Positions 7,221 to 7,328 of a stretch of DNA of 7,328 nt are shown here, piece by piece. Location: contig JAIRLL010000181.1 of the NCBI GenBank assembly GCA_031259505.1, positions 1 through 7,328 of the forward strand, in the 5' to 3' direction. Both the position numbers and the translations under genes were made by a program. Source of the DNA: Tannerella sp. (GTDB lineage Bacteria; Bacteroidota; Bacteroidia; Bacteroidales; Tannerellaceae). Each line of letters begins with the position of its first letter. Position 1 is the first letter of the stretch. The notes beneath the pieces were generated by a model. The model did not search any database and had not been told where the DNA came from. It saw nothing but the letters and a program-made list of their open reading frames with translations.

Positions 7221-7239
7221 CAGCAAAAATACGGAAGAC

Positions 7240-7328
7240 ATGAATGAAGACATCAGCATGAACGTAGAGCGGTTAAATCCGCTGAATGACTGGCTGTTCA
7301 TGAAATACATGAGCGAAGAAGGCGATGA
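7240..7328 (+). CDS. Partial gene, Rpn/PD-(D/E)XK nuclease family transposase-like N-terminus
   Basis: Only the first 29 codons are in the window; the reading frame runs off the right edge. The visible protein is MNEDISMNVERLNPLNDWLF followed by MKYMSEEGD. The stretch LNPLNDWLFMKYM...EEGDE resembles the start of Rpn-type proteins, annotated as PD-(D/E)XK nuclease family transposases, which commonly begin with NPLNDYLFKK/MKY. Rpn proteins are DNA endonucleases that promote RecA-independent recombination and are often present in many copies per genome. The catalytic residues would lie beyond the window, so intactness cannot be judged. The start could be the ATG at 7240 or at 7258. A plausible promoter lies at 7192-7220. 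The call rests on a short motif recalled from memory. Confidence 0.6.
   Translation, partial: MNEDISMNVERLNPLNDWLFMKYMSEEGD

Noticed and set aside
1..7328. A hidden CRISPR array, defence island, riboswitch, tRNA or biosynthetic cluster.
   Set aside because: No spaced direct repeats of suitable length, no known riboswitch core, no cloverleaf and no grouped accessory enzymes were seen; most of the window is a housekeeping operon with single-gene neighbours.

Overview
The window reads as a piece of chromosome from a member of the Bacteroidetes, most likely the order Bacteroidales. Three things point there. The gene order DUF177/YceD - rpmF - fabH - era - der is characteristic of that group. The encoded proteins, especially Era and Der, look like Bacteroidales homologues. 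Several gene starts are preceded by the Bacteroidetes -7 promoter element TAnnTTTG, and most have A-rich leaders rather than strong Shine-Dalgarno sites. No plasmid, phage, CRISPR, rRNA or tRNA signal was seen.

Layout. Bases 1-159 hold no gene I can support. A minus-strand gene (160-1221) encodes an NAD(P)-dependent Gfo/Idh/MocA oxidoreductase of the YdgJ/IolW (scyllo-inositol dehydrogenase-like) type. It has its own promoter with both elements visible. The divergent gap 1222-1554 carries that promoter, a second promoter for the rightward operon, and two imperfect inverted repeats. One of these belongs to a short repeat type that also occurs just beyond the 3' end of the oxidoreductase gene. 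Five plus-strand genes follow: the YceD/DUF177 protein (1555-2157), ribosomal protein L32 (2175-2360), FabH (2450-3457), Era (3432-4331) and Der (4394-5707). They are close together or overlapping and probably form one operon with internal control points.

A compact GC-rich structure (5708-5736) separates der from the convergent minus-strand gene 5795-7108. That gene encodes a predicted exported zinc metallopeptidase (HELFH motif plus a downstream NEGLAEY motif) of no family I can name. Beyond it, 7109-7239 is a divergent promoter region. At the right edge starts a truncated plus-strand gene whose first 29 residues look like an Rpn/PD-(D/E)XK nuclease family transposase.

How the genes work together. 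The central operon joins ribosome assembly (L32, the YceD-like protein tied to 23S rRNA and L32, the 30S GTPase Era, the 50S GTPase Der) to the first condensation of fatty-acid synthesis (FabH). This would let ribosome and membrane production be set together. The oxidoreductase, the peptidase and the Rpn-like gene are separately promoted neighbours with no visible functional tie to it. I found no convincing new multi-gene system. The least explained items are the peptidase and the intergenic repeats.
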